Shown here one piece after another: positions 10,150 to 21,322 of a stretch of 64,000 nucleotides of DNA. The position numbers were made by a program, and so were the translations under genes. Under the pieces are notes generated by a model that saw only the letters and a program-made list of their open reading frames with translations, was not told the DNA's origin and ran no database searches. How positions within the stretch are numbered: position 1 is the first letter of the stretch; every line of letters starts with the position of its first letter. The DNA lies in contig VIIQ02000744.1 of assembly GCA_007449985.2 (NCBI GenBank), positions 1-64,000 on the forward strand, written 5' to 3'. The stretch is from Desmodesmus armatus. Lineage: Eukaryota; Chlorophyta; Chlorophyceae; Sphaeropleales; Scenedesmaceae.

Positions 10150-11205
10150 ATGAGCTCTGGAAAGCGTGACAGGGATGACGAGAACGTCCAGATCAAGGTA
10201 GCAGCAGGGGAAGCAGTGACAGCAGAGAGCTTTGTGCTGAGGGCCCTCAGCTCCTGTGCCAGGGCCCTGCCAGCAGACGCAGCAGAGTGGGACGTCAGTG
10301 GTTTTCTGCTAAACGGGGAACCCTTCAGCCGTGAGACAGTCATCTGCTGGCTGCAGTGCTGCTACTGCAACATATATAGTACAGCGCTGGACGATGACAG
10401 CATCAGTCTGCTCGGCACAGTGACGGGTCTGGCGCAGGTGCTGGCGTTTGCCAGTGCAGTGGGATCATATGCAGGTGTGTTCAACGCAGTATGTAGCCAG
10501 TTGGAGCAGTTGAAGTTTGTTGTGCAGCTGCTGGAGCGGCTGCTGGAGCTGCCTGTGGCAGGGTACATCTACTACTTCAGCAAGAAGAATGCCAAGAAGC
10601 TGCTGCAGTTCAATATGAACAACGTTGCGAAAGTAGGCGCCCCCCTGGCGTCTCCTGAGCAGTGCCGTGATGTGCAGCAGCAGGTGGCAAAGCAGCTGTC
10701 AGCACTGCTGCAGCTGGGGCACGTGCTGCGCTTGCAGCCGCTGCTAACTGTGCTGCACGAGTTCCTGCTGCTCAACAGTGACCCGGCACGCCTGCTGGGC
10801 GGGGTCACTGCTCAGGTCTTCTCTGATGCAGTGTTGGAGGCAGCAATGTGCAGCAGCACCCTCAGCAAGGAGGCATATGTCAGCAGCGTGCTATCCCAGC
10901 CATGCAGCCTGATATCCAACAAGAGCGGCCACAGCAGAACCCTGTTCAAGCCTACCGGGTCTGCTACTTATGAAGCCAGCACTAATGGGCTCAGGTTTGA
11001 TGCCGTGCTGCTGCGGGATTTTGCTGGAGCAAAGGCTGGTGACGCAGTCAAAGCCGAGTTAGAGCTTTTCAAGGGGCTTATCAAACTCCAGCCTTGCGGC
11101 GCCGATGCCACAAGCTGGGTGTCTCTGCAGCTGCAGCTGCTGGTGGGTCGCACCTTCCCCAATGCAGCAGCCTTAGATTCATTTTTGAAGGCCAACCCAC
11201 TCTGA
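10150..11205 (+). CDS. Intronless BTB/POZ-like protein, 351 aa
   Basis: A single uninterrupted frame begins at ATG and ends at TGA. The N-terminal 130 residues look BTB/POZ-like. A basic/acidic leader (SGKRDRDDENVQIKV) is followed by SFVLRALSSCARAL, then WDVSGFLLNGEPFSRETV and a helical part (LGTVTGLAQVLAFASAVGSY), in the order strand, helix, strand, helices of a BTB fold. The remaining 220 residues are Leu/Ala-rich helices with no domain that I recognise. A BTB protein would act as an adaptor or dimerisation protein, for instance for a CUL3 ligase, but that is only family knowledge. Amino-acid composition is balanced and the frame is open throughout, so the gene is convincing. The BTB assignment is moderate. 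Confidence 0.75.
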   Translation: MSSGKRDRDDENVQIKVAAGEAVTAESFVLRALSSCARALPADAAEWDVSGFLLNGEPFSRETVICWLQCCYCNIYSTALDDDSISLLGTVTGLAQVLAFASAVGSYAGVFNAVCSQLEQLKFVVQLLERLLELPVAGYIYYFSKKNAKKLLQFNMNNVAKVGAPLASPEQCRDVQQQVAKQLSALLQLGHVLRLQPLLTVLHEFLLLNSDPARLLGGVTAQVFSDAVLEAAMCSSTLSKEAYVSSVLSQPCSLISNKSGHSRTLFKPTGSATYEASTNGLRFDAVLLRDFAGAKAGDAVKAELELFKGLIKLQPCGADATSWVSLQLQLLVGRTFPNAAALDSFLKANPL

Positions 11206-11261
11206 CCCAAGCTTGCCAATGTTGTTGAAAGGCTGGCGCAGAGTGCAAAGAATGTTTTAGG

Positions 11262-11266
11262 TGTAA
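11262..11266 (+). other. UGUAA polyadenylation signal of the BTB-like gene
   Basis: TGTAA lies 57 nt after the stop codon at 11205. UGUAA is the usual polyadenylation signal in chlorophycean algae, so this is a good candidate for the end of the transcript. Confidence 0.55.
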
Positions 11267-12254
11267 CTTTGATTTGATTTGATGTTGTCGCGCTGTTGTG
11301 TGATCGGGAGGGGTCTTGAGCATCAGCTTTGGGTGTGCATGTGTCTTGCGTGTTCGTGGCTGTTTGTGTGCCGTATGCCCCCTCCGTGCCCTCGGGCTTG
11401 AACGGCCAGGTGGGGTTTGTGGTAGTATAGCATGCTAGACATGCACACCCTTTGCGCCAACTTGAGTTCTCCCAGTGGAGCTTTGATGCAACATCCAGCC
11501 CAGCAGAAGGGCAGCAACTGGCCAGACACCTTCATGTCACAGTGAGCCAAGGGTTTGGGGGCCCCGAAGCTCGTCTAGCTTCAGCTGCACATGCATATGC
11601 ATCACTAATGCATTACTACTTCTTTTCGTTGGCAGACACGGCAGCTTCAGCCTCTGCGATCTTGCTACAACTTAGGTTCTTCACATGGTGTTTACCTGAT
11701 TACTCACTGTGCTGTATGGGGGTCATTGGTAGGTGGATGTCTTGGTGTTGTAGGTGGATGTCTTGATTGCATCTTCAATGCAGGTGCCATTGGATTGTTG
11801 CCTGATGAAGGTGTGCCCATTTGATCCATCATTGATGCTGACCTGTGGTGCCACTGTGTATAGCCACCCTGTAGGTCCTAGAGCGAACAATGCGTACCTG
11901 TCCACTATATGATGCACTATCAAGATAAGCCCTGCACTCCTAGCTGCCATTCAATGTTGTTCTGGCCAAACACTGCCCCTATCGCTTGCCAGTGATGAGT
12001 ACTGTACATCACAACCGGTGCGGTGCGGTTGGGACCACCATCCCATGGCAGGAGAACATCAGCAGCTCCTGGGGTGGCGGTGGGGGACCCAGTGCTAGTT
12101 ACATTGTGTTCTGTGTTCCCATCTTTGTGTGTTCCCAGTGTCTCCACAGGAAATCTTGCTACCTCCCCGGTTCCGGGCACTGTCTCAGCAGCTCCTCTGC
12201 TTGCTGCTACCCCTGGTCCCATGGCCAGACCACACGTGCCTCATGCAACTTGGT
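11267..12254. other. Intergenic region, nothing recognised
   Basis: Only short scattered open frames are present and none is convincing. A small direct repeat around GTAGGTGGATGTCTTG occurs twice at 11730-11766. Confidence 0.5.
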
Positions 12255-12257
12255 TCA

Positions 12258-15200
12258 CACTGGGGGAACGCCCTTATCGTCGCATAGCATCGGGTGGGCA
12301 TTGCATGCGTCGTGTGAGAGTCGTGTTAGAGTCGTTTCAGTGGGAAAACGACGATGAAGCGACGCAGGCTTCGACTGCTACACGACTCCGTCGCATCAGG
12401 AAAGTGACTTGCACACGACGGCGTTGTCCAGGCGACGGTGCAGAATAGCGTCGTCTGAACATCGCCTGTCCGTCGTTCAACAGTCTCCCGTGAGTCGCAT
12501 TGTTGCTACGGTGGTCTGGACCACTGCCAGGCGACGCCACCACCAGCGTCGTCCTTGCGTTGGGCAGGCGTTGCGTGCTCGCTGCCTGTGAGTCGTGTGC
12601 ATGGGTTTTTGTGCGACGGTGTGAATGATGGTGGCATGGACATCGTTTGCAGGTCGACCTGGCGTCGCCTGGAGGTCGCCAATCATACTGCAAGGGTGGT
12701 GTATCACCCATAATAGGTCCACCCTGAGTCCAAAGAGACAGTTACATGATGCAATCAACCAGCTATATGGCTGATGCTCATCATGAGCCAGTGGTTGAAC
12801 CACAATGTTTGTTTGTGGCTTGTTGCCAGAACAGGCACACACCACTACAAAGTGCTGAATCCTTGTCAACCATGCTGATCAGCTGTGCAAAACAATTGCG
12901 CAAGGCGTGAATGCTACAAACACACTGCTCGAAGGCAGCAGAGAGTGGCACTTGCACAGCCCAATCCAATACCTTATGCCTCAGCAACGCTACTGAAACT
13001 GCCTCACAAATGGGGCCTCCCTCAGACAGAAGATTGTCCGTTGGCAGATTCAGCCTTCGATTTGGGCTGGGCCCCTGCCACATGCAGCTGCTGCGTCAGC
13101 ACATGGCATCTTCTTTGCTGCGCAGCATGCCTGCTTGTCAGGCCTGGCCACTGCGTGTGTGTTGATCAGATGGCGTCTACTTGCGGCTCCAGCAGCGCTT
13201 GACACCTAAATCACACGGCAGAGCAGTGCGTGTTGGTCAGCCTGATGAGTGCATCACATGCCAGACCTTCAGTTGTGAGAGCAGACAATGGCAGGTAAGG
13301 CCACATGGCTGCTGAGACTTCTGATGTCTGTGCTGCAGTGAGGTTGAGTGCCCTCAGCATTGAGCATGGCACTCGCTCATACTACGCTCAACCCACCTGT
13401 TGCTATGCACCAGAGGGTTTCTTCGTGCTGGGCTGCGACTGCTCTGTACGGCCTGGAGGTTTCCGTATGATGAGCTGTCTCCAAGGCCTTCTGATACTCA
13501 ACCCTGCAACATGGCGAGCAGCGACCACAGCATGAGCACCACTTAACACAGCAGGTTGCCTCCAGGGGGATGGGTCGCCTCCAGCGTTGGCCACCGCAGG
13601 GCGTACTACTGTACAGAAAGTGTGACCCACACAACCATGCACCTTCCTGAACATCATGTACACGTTGATAGGCACTGTTGCTGGCCGCCAGCAAGATAAG
13701 ATCGACTGGCAGCTTGTGTGCTGAGATGTGCAGTGTGTGTTGGTGACCCACCGTGCGCCGTCCTGGCCATTTGCTGAGCTCTTCCACGCAGGGCTTGTCA
13801 GTGAGCCTGTTGTTGACTGTGTCAGTGCGGGTACGCACAGCCCTGCAGCAACATACAATGCGGCTGTTGGGGCTGCCAGGACTCTACAAACGTGCCGGCA
13901 GCACTGCCAATTGTGACTGACCCACTGGCTTGCCGGGGGACAGGTGCGCACAGCACCACGCACCACAACGTACAGACGTCCTGCCAAGATTGACTGGCAT
14001 GAGCTAGCTGCAGCATGAGTGGCTGCAGGCAACCCAACTGGCTGGAAGAGTATACAGTGACACAGTAGCAGCGTAGCCCATGGCGAGCGACCTCACCAAC
14101 GATGCTGTCATGGCTGTTGGTATCCTACCTGTGATGTGTGCTCACAGCTGCCTGCACTCGTGCTGGCTATGGGTGTCGCTGCGCTCGTGCTGCTGTGGGT
14201 GGCTGGCTGGCCATGAGGCTGCTGCATGTAGACAGACGCGGTGTAGCCACTTCAACTCCTGATTCTGATTGCTGCTGCTAGCCAGCCCAGTGTTGCTGAC
14301 TGTCTGCCCAGCAGCTCTGCCCACCACAGCTCCTGACTTGAGTGGCCATCACTGCAGCCTTTCTTCTCTGATGGAAACATCAAGCTCTGCAAGAACCCTT
14401 GTGGCTGCATGCTTAGCGGCAACACTCCTGACTGGTGTCCAGCTGTGTTATGGCGGGCAACTGCAACAGTAGCAACTGAACAACAGCACTTGTGCATGTG
14501 CGGCCGTCCTGCTAACTCCCTTGCACTGGATCGTCAATATTCAGCATCATTTCGAATTCTTCTGCAGAGCTTGGAGCGATCAGCTGCTGTACGTGTGTGT
14601 GCTGGACTGATCCCTTTCCGGGGTCAATCGTCGTTCTGAATGAACAGGCTATAACCAATAGAACAAAACACTGTGTAAACAAACACTGTGCAAACGTGAC
14701 GTTGTGATTACTGAACAGTGGTCGACAGTTGGTGGTTCCTTGAGCTGCTTGCTGCTGTGACAGACAGCTTTGAACTGAACAGTGTAGTTGGGCACAGAAA
14801 AATACAGGGGTGGCAGGTGTGACGTTGTTCAGACCATTCTTGATGATCTGAAGCCTCTCTGAGTCTGATAGTCTGCAGGAGACCTTTAGGGCCTGCACTG
14901 TGGCACCCACTCACCACCCACCCACCCACTCCACCACCTTCACACGAGCTGCATGCTCCCCTGGGGGGGAGAGTCCCGTGCCCTGTTCATGGGCAACACT
15001 GAGCGCTGCATCAAAAAAAAACGTTGACATGCGTGGCTACAGGAGAAGGGGCCCAGGGCTCCCCCAGTGTTGAGCCTCCAACTGCACAGACTCTAAAGAA
15101 AGGGCTGTCAGGATGCAACGTTCTTTGTACATCCGTGCTGCCAGACATCTCAACTTGTCCAGCACATGTGGTACCAGTTGTCTGCGAGACGCCAACTGGG

Positions 15201-15832
15201 TGACATCCGTTGTGCCTCTGAGAGTCATGTTCTGTGGATGGCACTCCACAACAAAGGGTCATGGGCCACGACAGCAGAGCTGGCACTAGTGCCACTCAGT
15301 ACTGAGTGTCAGCGCAGGCGCATCTATATGTTTCACCCAGGCAGCGCAGACAGCAAACTAGTAGCACCCACCAACTGACCAGCTGCAGCTGACTCAGGCT
15401 GACAATCCTGCAGGGTAGGGGTCCCCCCCCCCCACACGCATACAACCAGATTACAGCAAGGTTGTGGCCCAGCAAAGCCCTGACAGTGCAAAAGATTCAC
15501 AGCTTGCCCAAACAGCTGAGGAAGTGGTTTCCCCCCCAACTCCAAGCAGACGCCTGCACGACGCCAAGGCGACTGCAATTCGACGGTGTGAGCGGGCAGG
15601 CTAGACGCTTGGGCAACTGTTGCACGACGCATAGGCAACTCCCAAGCCACGCTGTTCGCATGGCGTCGGGTGGGCGTCAGGCAAAGAGCCATGCGACGCA
15701 TAGTCGACTGCTGGGCGACGTCCCGTCGCACCAACCGTTGCCTGAAAGTCGCACACGACGCTCACACGACTCTTGCACGACGCATGCAACGCCCCACCGA
15801 CGTCATGCGACGATAAGGCCGTTCCCCCAGTG
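12258..15832. mobile_element. CACTA-like DNA transposon, probably non-autonomous
   Basis: The ends are inverted copies of each other. The left end starts CACTGGGGGAACG (12258-12270) and the right end finishes with its exact reverse complement (15820-15832). Similarity continues, imperfectly, over about 56 bp, including TTATCGTCGCAT and TTGCATGCGTCG. The 3-bp sequence TCA flanks both ends (12255-12257 and 15833-15835), as expected for a target-site duplication. The inner 300-400 bp on both sides are packed with ACGAC/GTCGT motifs, like the subterminal repeats of CACTA (EnSpm/CMC) elements. CACTG termini plus a 3-bp duplication fit that superfamily. The interior shows no transposase that I can recognise; the best peptide-like stretch is on the minus strand at about 15249-15037. 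Confidence 0.75.
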
Positions 15833-16130
15833 TCATCTACAAGAATGAACACGCAGAACACGCCTGAACAGTACTGACACGCAGTACACGCCTGTACCCC
15901 TTTGTGAGGGAGCTGGCGTGGCTCCCTGTATATTGCCTTTGCTTGCACAAGTCCGGATCCGCTTACTGCTGGTAGTTTGGAAAATGTTCTGGCAGTTGGC
16001 TGTACGGTCAGTTGTTCTGCGGGGTACAACCACCGTCAATGACATCGCCAGTTGTCAATATCCTTGTGCACCAAGCTTTCAGGTGGTTGATGCTCCTCAA
16101 AAAGTTGCGATTCCGCAATATTCTCAAAGC
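15833..16130. other. Spacer between transposon and direct repeat, nothing recognised
   Basis: No feature is seen apart from a short ACACGC-rich stretch (15848-15895) next to the transposon end. Confidence 0.4.
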
Positions 16131-16565
16131 GCTGGGCTGTGCCTGAGGTAGCTGTACTGTCGCTAACAGAAGGTAAGTACGGTGGTGCTGCTGTGGGTTG
16201 CTGTGCAGGAGGCCGAAGCCACAAGAACAGGAATTCAGCGTAACTGTCTAGCACCCTAGCTCCACCGCTATGCGGCAGCTACAGCACACACTCGCGTGAG
16301 TGCCTTGGGGGGTGTCCGTTTGCCCTGCTTTTCGCATGCGATATGTCATCATTGGTAACTTATCAAGTCGCATCAGAATCTAGTTCTCAGGCACAGCTTT
16401 CGTGGGAACCTGCGGTCAGGCCATGGGCAGTCGCAGCGGTGTTGCTGCTGCTGGGTGAAACGGGAAACAGCCAGCAGCAGCAACACCGCGACTTCCCATG
16501 GTGGTGGTTCGACTCCGCCAGTTCTCGTTGGTTCCTGCACAGTTAAATGCTTCTGACCTGCCCAA
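16131..16565. repeat. Long direct repeat, copy 1
   Basis: Sequence beginning near GCTGTGCCTGAGGTAGCTGTAC is repeated at 17736-18146 in the same orientation with high identity. Copy 1 carries about 30 extra bases around 16456-16498 (GGTGAAACGGGAAACAG...), including a short inverted CAGCAGCAGCAACACCGC stretch. The pair is 1.6 kb apart and could be the LTRs of a small non-autonomous element, or a segmental duplication. Confidence 0.75.
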
Positions 16566-17735
16566 CAGTCATGACAAGCCACTGAAAGCTGCTGCAGGGG
16601 CTGACAGCCTGTCCCAGCAGCATGCAGCATACAGCACCGCCCTGCAGTCTGTCTGGCAGCAGGTGGTGCTGATGCTGCTGTGGCCTGTTTCGGGTTTTTT
16701 TTGCTTTGGAAACCTTGCAGCAGTACCAGGCTGCCAGGGCGAAGTGCTTGTAGTCCAAATACATGCGCACGGTCCAGGCGTGAGTTCCTAGGAATTACAT
16801 GCCTGCATGTGTGGGAGGCTCAACACTGTGGCTACACACAGTGTTGGTACAATCTGTCAACCATTCACCGTGTGTGACACACAGGGGATACACAGACCCG
16901 AAGGGTGCGTATGGGCTGGGCTAAGGGGCATGTTTACAGCCCACCACAACCCGGCACTCATGCGCCCCCAAAACCCCATGATCCTCACTCAATACGTTGG
17001 CGAAATGGTGCACAAGAAGCGGCCCGCACGGTGCACACGCGATTGTCCACACAGGACAACTTGGTAAACTGAAAGACAGGCACATCCCGGACCACTTGTA
17101 GGCTGCAGGCCTGCTTCATGGATGCCTGCTGCATCGTCATGCAGCTCACAGTGCGGCTTCCCACCTGCACATGCGTTGGTGCACCAGCACCTGCTGCCTA
17201 GGCCCTTGGTGCATGCAGCACCAACGGAGCCACCACCCACGTGCTGCAACCATTGTGGCATGATGCGTGTGCACTGGCAGCAACAACTTCGTCTGCACCC
17301 CCTGATGGCATAGCCCGGCCCCGGATGGGCCATCCCCAACAGCCTCCCCCAGGCTGCTGCTGCTGTTTGTGCACGGCTGCAGCTTGAGGACCATGTGCAA
17401 GCCAGATTAAACAGAACACGATCCTCACACACCAAAGTTCACAAACGGCTGCATTGTTTGCAGCTGCTGTGCAAAATACAGTTGTGCACACACCCCAATT
17501 TTGGGGGGTACATTGGCAGACCCTCCCGCTGACCTTCCCGCTGCCTTTACAACATACTTGTCAGGTTTCTTTCATACACTTCAAAACTGTGAAATGGTTG
17601 ATACGGCTGCGGTTTGTTCAAGGTGAACTCCGCCGCGGTCACTCTGTCAGTGGCATTCGGCTGTCAACAACCTTGACGATGCACCAGAACCAGCTCAAAA
17701 TCTGCTTTCAGTTCTGAGCATGGTGTTTGAGTGGC
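16566..17735. other. Region between the direct repeats, no gene recognised
   Basis: Only short incoherent frames are found. There is no reverse transcriptase, integrase or primer-binding site that I can identify, so an LTR-element reading is not supported from the inside. Confidence 0.45.
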
Positions 17736-18146
17736 TGTGCTGTGCCTGAGGTAGCTGTACATGTACTGCCGCTAACAGAAGGTAAGTACGGTGGTGCTGC
17801 TGTGGGTTGCTGTGCAGGAGGCCGAAGCTACAAGTGCAAGAATTCAGCTTAACTGTCTAGCACCCCAGCTCCACCGCTATGCGGCAGCTACAGCACGCAC
17901 TCGCGTGTGTGCTTGGGGGTGTCCGTTTGCCCTTTCCTTTCGCATGCGATATGTCATCATTGGTAACTTATCAAGTCGCATCAGAATCTAGTTCTCAGGC
18001 ACAGCTTTCGTGGGAACCTGCGGTCAGGCCATGGGCAGTCGCAGCGGTGTTGCTGCTGCTGTGCGCTGTTCCCCATGGTGGTGGTTCAATTCCGCCAGTT
18101 CTCGTTGATTCTTGCACATGGAATGCTTATTTATTGCCCAACAATC
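17736..18146. repeat. Long direct repeat, copy 2
   Basis: This is the partner of 16131-16565. Shared blocks include AACAGAAGGTAAGTACGG, GATATGTCATCATTGG and CATGGGCAGTCGCAGCGG. Similarity fades after TTATTGCCCAACA. A CTG-repeat region follows. Confidence 0.75.
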
Positions 18147-18690
18147 ATCATGCTGCTGCTGCCGCTGCTGGGGAGTGGACATGTCTGCTTGCAATTGGGT
18201 CCTGTCACTGCCACTCGGTGGCAGTGACTGTCACTGTGCTGCAGGCTGAGCAGCATCCTACTGACACTGCAGTAACATACGCTGCTGAATCTGATGCTGC
18301 TACTGCTGCCGCGACTGATGTCCGCAGGATGTTTGAAAGCCTTAGTACGAGGCTGCTGGTGTGGTCCCTTGCTGCTGCGGCTGTGCCTCCTCTGCAGTAG
18401 TGATCAGCATTTGCGGCAGCATTAGCAGCGCCCCTCTTGTAGCTCCCCCTGGAGCCATTGGGGTGCTGGCAGCTGTGGTTGAGCTGGCAGTTCCAAAACC
18501 ATGCCACACACACAGGTGATGTGATAGCGGCTCCTAACTGCTTGCAACATCATGTTTTCACAGTCATTCAAAACCATACAGCACAACCACAGGCTTGAGA
18601 TCATCTCAAAGATCGGATAGGTGCTGTTTGGGTGCAGGCTGAGAGTACTTGGGCAAGGTAAGCTTAGTGACTATATAGCCTGCACTCTCC
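18147..18690. other. No gene recognised; CTG-rich
   Basis: Imperfect CTG/GCT repeats give Ala/Leu-rich frames on both strands. No domain or splice pattern was recognised. Confidence 0.4.
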
Positions 18691-18780
18691 AGCCACCGAG
18701 CGGATATGAATTGCTGTTACTGGATGTCTCTTCCTTGGCAGAGTCAGAGTCCAGGGTGATGGCCACTACACTACGGCGGC
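18691..18780 (-). tRNA. tRNA-Gln(CTG) relic with 18-nt intron
   Basis: On the minus strand the acceptor GCCGCCG/CGGTGGC pairs over all seven positions (one G-U). The D arm is GTG...CAC. The anticodon stem is CTGGA/TCCAG with anticodon CTG at 18745-18747, and it closes only when 18726-18743 is removed, an intron of 18 nt as in the copy at 4.4 kb. The T arm is damaged: AGCAA against CCGCT gives two mismatches next to the loop, and the loop reads TTCATAT. This is therefore probably a pseudogene related to the tRNA-Gln(TTG). Confidence 0.65.
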
Positions 18781-19290
18781 AACGGCTGATGGTGTGGTGT
18801 TGAGCATCTTGACACACACTGCAAGACAATGTCATGGGAGGTCCCTCTGCCCGCGCGCTACTGGCAGTTGTTGCAGGACTTTGTTGGGTTTTGTGTGTCT
18901 CCAGCGTCGTGGTCCCCCCAGCTGGCCCCTGACCACCCCTTCTTGCGGGTGAACACTGATCTGTTGGGAAATCACTGTGTTTCTCCAGCCTTGCTTGATG
19001 GTGACTGCCTTGCATGTCTTCTGTTGTGCTTGGTGTTTCTGGTTGCTTTACCCTGTTAGTTGACGGGGCCGGGGCAGTGATGCATGTGCCAGCTATGGTT
19101 GGGTCAGCTAGCCATGCCCTGCCATGTCACCTCTTCAGCATCAGCATCAGGTCAGCATGTGCAAGTGCATTCTTGGCCGCGCATCTGTTCGCTTTATGCC
19201 TTGTGCATCCGATGCAGTGCATGCACAAGGCATAAAGCTTGTGTGCCACAGATGGTTGGGCTGTCCTGAGTAGGATTGGTGGCGCTTTGA
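18781..19290. other. No gene recognised
   Basis: Short frames only. A perfect inverted repeat, TTTATGCCTTGTGCATC / GATGCAGTGCATGCACAAGGCATAAA, lies around 19193-19236 and could form a hairpin. Confidence 0.45.
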
Positions 19291-20108
19291 GTTACAAGGG
19301 CGGGACATGGATTGCATTGGGTCGGCTGGGTCCTTGATGCCTCTTTGTAACGAACACTGACTGACTGACTGATGTTCACACTGAATGACTGACTGAACTA
19401 CAGTACAGTACAGTACAGTACAGTACAGTAATTGGGGACAGGCTCCCAACCTCGGCACTAGCCAGCGAGCCTCGGGCTCATGAGGGTATAGTAGTAGTAG
19501 TTGTGTTACATGGGGCCTGTCAGTTCAGGCCATGAGGGTGCCCAGAGGGATTATAGTAGTAGTAGTTGTGTTACTACTTACTTACTTACTTGTGTGTGTG
19601 TGATTTGTTACAAGAGGCCCCGTCAATTCGGGACTTAAGCTGCCGACCATTGGCAACAGGGCACACCAATCCATTATGCCCCCCAAAGTAACATAGGCGC
19701 CACCAAAACTTCAGTCAGGTTCAGTGACAGGACAGTGGACACCTGTGGGCACAACAAGGGTTTAGCAAGGGGCATGCATGCACATGACATGAAGCAAGCT
19801 AAGCACTGTCCATGGGCAAGGCATAGAGCATGGAATGATGCGGCCTTGTGGAAAGCACATGAACAGGAACTTACTTAGTAGTAGTAGTTGTGTTACATGG
19901 GGCCTGTCAGTTCAGGCCATAAGCTGCCGACCATTGGCAACCGGGGACACCAATCCATCATCCCCCCAAAAGTAACAAAGCGCCACCGACCTGCATATTT
20001 TAGCAAGTACCTGTAAACTTACTGTCAGTGTTCGTTACAAAGAGGCCTCAAGGACCCAGCCAACCCGATGCAAGCCCCGGGACCCAATCCATGTCCCGCC
20101 CTTGTAAC
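19291..20108. repeat. Cluster of short units bounded by GTTAC...GTAAC
   Basis: Four units start with GTTAC and end with GTAAC: 19291-19351 (61 bp), 19607-19692 (86 bp), 19892-19976 (85 bp) and 20034-20108 (75 bp). The first and last are inverted copies of each other (GTTACAAGGGCGGGACATGG against its complement), so the whole 0.8-kb cluster has inverted ends. The two middle units are direct copies sharing GCTGCCGACCATTGGCAAC. Between them are TAGTAG, ACTT and GT microsatellites and a repeated GGGGCCTGTCAGTTCAGGCC palindrome. This looks like nested miniature elements. Confidence 0.65.
19398..19432. repeat. (ACAGT)n microsatellite
   Basis: About six perfect ACAGT units run into a 63-bp segment beginning AATTGGGGACAGG that recurs at about 27841-27902 inside the HIBADH gene. 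Confidence 0.85.
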
Positions 20109-20842
20109 TGTAGTGGTCAGCACAGTATTGCATTGGGTACATATGCATAGTGACATTTCGGTGATATTGGTGCAAATGGACAAGCGCCATCGATAGATTA
20201 TGCTGGAGCTGCACGTGATGGCCACGACACCTTGAAAGTGCTATCAAGGCTTGGATGTTGTGAGTTCGACGTATGTTCAGATAGCAACAACCAGTGCCAA
20301 CGCAGCAAGATGCAAGTTGTGCGAGTCAACTGCAGCGAGCAAGGCGGCAGACAGTGAAACACTGAATGGCACTCGTCCTGCAAGAGCTTGCAAGGCAGCT
20401 TGGTCGCGGTTGGATTGGCGCAGCACTGGACAGCGACAATCGTCGCCAGAGAGCTTGTTGTGCAGATGCACGTTATATCAACATGGCGAATTAGCTGCAG
20501 CCAGCAAGGCAACAAACTGACAGTGACATGCAAACACTGCAAGGATTGTGGCACTGCAAAGTAATTGCCGTCGGAGTTTGATACGCGTATGCCGTAAGCG
20601 GTGCTGCCTTGCTGGCTGCAGATGACAGTGTCATGGTAACGCCGAAAACATTGTGCCACTTGTCCTGCACGGGCTTTGCCCAATGGTAGCGGCCAGATTT
20701 GAAACCCTGACGGCTTTCGTTGCACGCATTACCAAGACAAGCGGCATGTATGACGATGAAACGGACACCCCAAGACAAACGGCATGATATGACGGTGAAA
20801 CGGACACGATGGCATGTTGGGTGATGCAAGGCATGTGTGGGT
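20109..20842. other. Mostly unrecognised; contains a 39-bp tandem duplication
   Basis: CCAAGACAAGCGGCATG-type units of about 39 bp occur twice, at 20732-20769 and 20770-20808, each ending GAAACGGACAC. Open frames on both strands are short and show no domain. Confidence 0.45.
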
Positions 20843-21221
20843 GCAAGCACATTTGCAGCGATGCAGTGTCCGACCGGCAATACAACCTGAAATTGTGGTG
20901 CCCGGTTGCTTGATTGAGGACTTGCGACAAAGCAAGGCCAATGGAGTGTCCCCATTGGGCCTCGGGGAGGGGGGGGGAGCGCACGCCAGAGGGGGGGTCC
21001 CTCTCTTGGGGGGAGGGGAGGGATGCACGCACCCCCCCACCCTCCGGGGGGGGGGGGGTGTTGAAAACATGGGCCTGCAGTTGATATCACTGGAGAGTTG
21101 GACCAAATAGATGCAATATGCATCTGGAATGAAATGCGATGAAATGCACATCTTGGGCATCCAATTACACCGAGTGAACTGCCAGCGACAGCACCAACAG
21201 CTCCAGCCAGGGGTGTGCCGC
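20843..21221. repeat. Duplicated LINE-associated segment, copy A
   Basis: This is the same sequence as 21514-21852 in direct orientation, with scattered substitutions and different G-run lengths around 20970-21055. Shared blocks include TTGCTTGATTGAGGACTTGC and GAACTGCCAGCGACAGCACC. It contains strong G-runs (GGGGGAGGGG types). Confidence 0.7.
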
Positions 21222-21322
21222 CCGTTCGCTCAGGAGGGGTGCGGGAGATCCGCCCCGGGGCGGGAGTGGGGGGGGGGGGTCTAAGCGGCACCATGGGTCT
21301 AAGTTGCCGCATCCATGCTTGG

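Noticed and set aside
13403..14032. 209-codon minus-strand frame inside the CACTA-like element as a transposase
   Set aside because: No DDE-type motif or conserved phrase is visible, and the opposite strand is equally open. It is left unassigned.
16131..18146. Complete LTR retrotransposon
   Set aside because: The interior has no gag or pol homology, and neither a primer-binding site nor TG...CA ends could be confirmed.
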